Shown here one piece after another: positions 4,998-5,373 of a stretch of 5,373 nt of DNA; position 1 is the first letter of the stretch; each line of letters starts with the position of its first letter. The notes below the pieces were generated by a model that was not told where the DNA came from, made no database searches, and was given only the letters and a program-made list of their open reading frames with translations. Made by a program: the position numbers and the translations under genes. This DNA is from Bacillota bacterium (GTDB lineage: Bacteria; Bacillota_A; Clostridia; Tissierellales; Peptoniphilaceae), in assembly GCA_023443045.1 (NCBI GenBank), contig JAEZWK010000002.1:1-5373 (forward strand), given 5' to 3'.

Positions 4998-5373
4998 ATG
5001 TATATATTGGAATTAAATCAAAATGGAATGAAACATCAGCTAGGAATTTTTGAAAGTATAAAAGAGGGAAGAGAGTTTATCTCACAGCTTGATGCATATT
5101 ATACCGAGATAATCGAAAATGAATTATATGAAAGCATTGACTGGGGTAAAATACCAGAATATGTAGAGCTTTCTCACAAGGGAAATATAGTTTTGCTTAG
5201 TAGATATATCTTTCCTACTGATGATGATGTGGCAATAGTTTGGAATGAATTACCACTTCTTTCACAAAAAGGTGATGGTATCGTAGAAGGTTACACACAA
5301 GTGGATGCATATTATGTAGAAAATAAAGAACTAAAAGACTATATAATGAAGCGTGAAAATAAATACTTGGCAA
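4998..5373 (+). CDS. Soluble protein of unknown function, 3' end outside window
   Basis: An open frame of 125 codons runs to the window edge. The ATG at 4998 is preceded by GAGGA (4989-4993), which overlaps the TGA of the regulator remnant; this ties the gene to the older operon rather than to the AT-rich block. No signal peptide or membrane segment is visible. The protein is acidic and aromatic-rich, with phrases such as FESIKEGREFISQLDAYY (18-35), SIDWGKIPEYVELSHKG (46-62) and FPTDDDVAIVWNELPLL (72-88). DAYY occurs twice (32-35 and 103-106), in LDAYY and VDAYY, hinting at an internal repeat or at similar helix ends. Base composition (19 G/C in 5101-5160) is closer to the peptidase gene than to the two small membrane-protein genes. 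The family was not recognised, and the C-terminus could hold the diagnostic part. Confidence 0.8.
   Translation, partial: MYILELNQNGMKHQLGIFESIKEGREFISQLDAYYTEIIENELYESIDWGKIPEYVELSHKGNIVLLSRYIFPTDDDVAIVWNELPLLSQKGDGIVEGYTQVDAYYVENKELKDYIMKRENKYLA

Overview
The window is low-GC, AT-rich bacterial DNA with strong GGAGG-type ribosome binding sites, a lipoprotein with a Gram-positive style lipobox, and tightly packed genes. This suggests a low-GC Bacillota (Firmicutes). An anaerobic coccus lineage such as Peptoniphilaceae/Tissierellia is a guess from style only; no marker gene fixes the taxon.

Left part (1-2090, minus strand): a two-gene operon. A rhodanese-domain lipoprotein (2090 to 969) is followed after 14 bases by a TVP38/TMEM64 (VTT-domain) membrane protein that begins at 954 and runs off the window edge. 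The same two families occur together in the E. coli ydjXYZ-ynjABCDE cluster (YdjX/YdjZ with YnjE), so the pairing is probably functional.

Middle (2091-3378): a 160-base divergent intergenic region, then a complete plus-strand M20-family metallopeptidase of the PepT-like type (2251-3345) with every expected metal ligand, closed by a hairpin terminator.

Right part (3379-5373): an accessory-looking stretch. From 3377 to 3812 the minus strand carries a compositionally coding-like but broken sequence (three frames, in-frame stops), read here as a decayed gene. Two very AT-rich plus-strand genes follow (3869-4321 with a TTG start, and 4415-4789). Each encodes a small unknown protein with one N-terminal membrane segment and an extracellular domain. 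Next is a 3' remnant of a MocR/PdxR-like regulator (4832-4990), retaining only the C-terminal end of its aminotransferase-like domain. Seven bases later a soluble unknown protein begins (4998) and runs off the right edge.

The pattern suggests that an AT-rich block was inserted between the peptidase terminator and an older regulator locus, with loss of the regulator's 5' part. No RNA gene, CRISPR array, transposase or recognisable insertion sequence was seen. No clearly new multi-gene system was found. The best leads are the rhodanese lipoprotein/TVP38 pair and the anonymous pair of membrane-anchored proteins.
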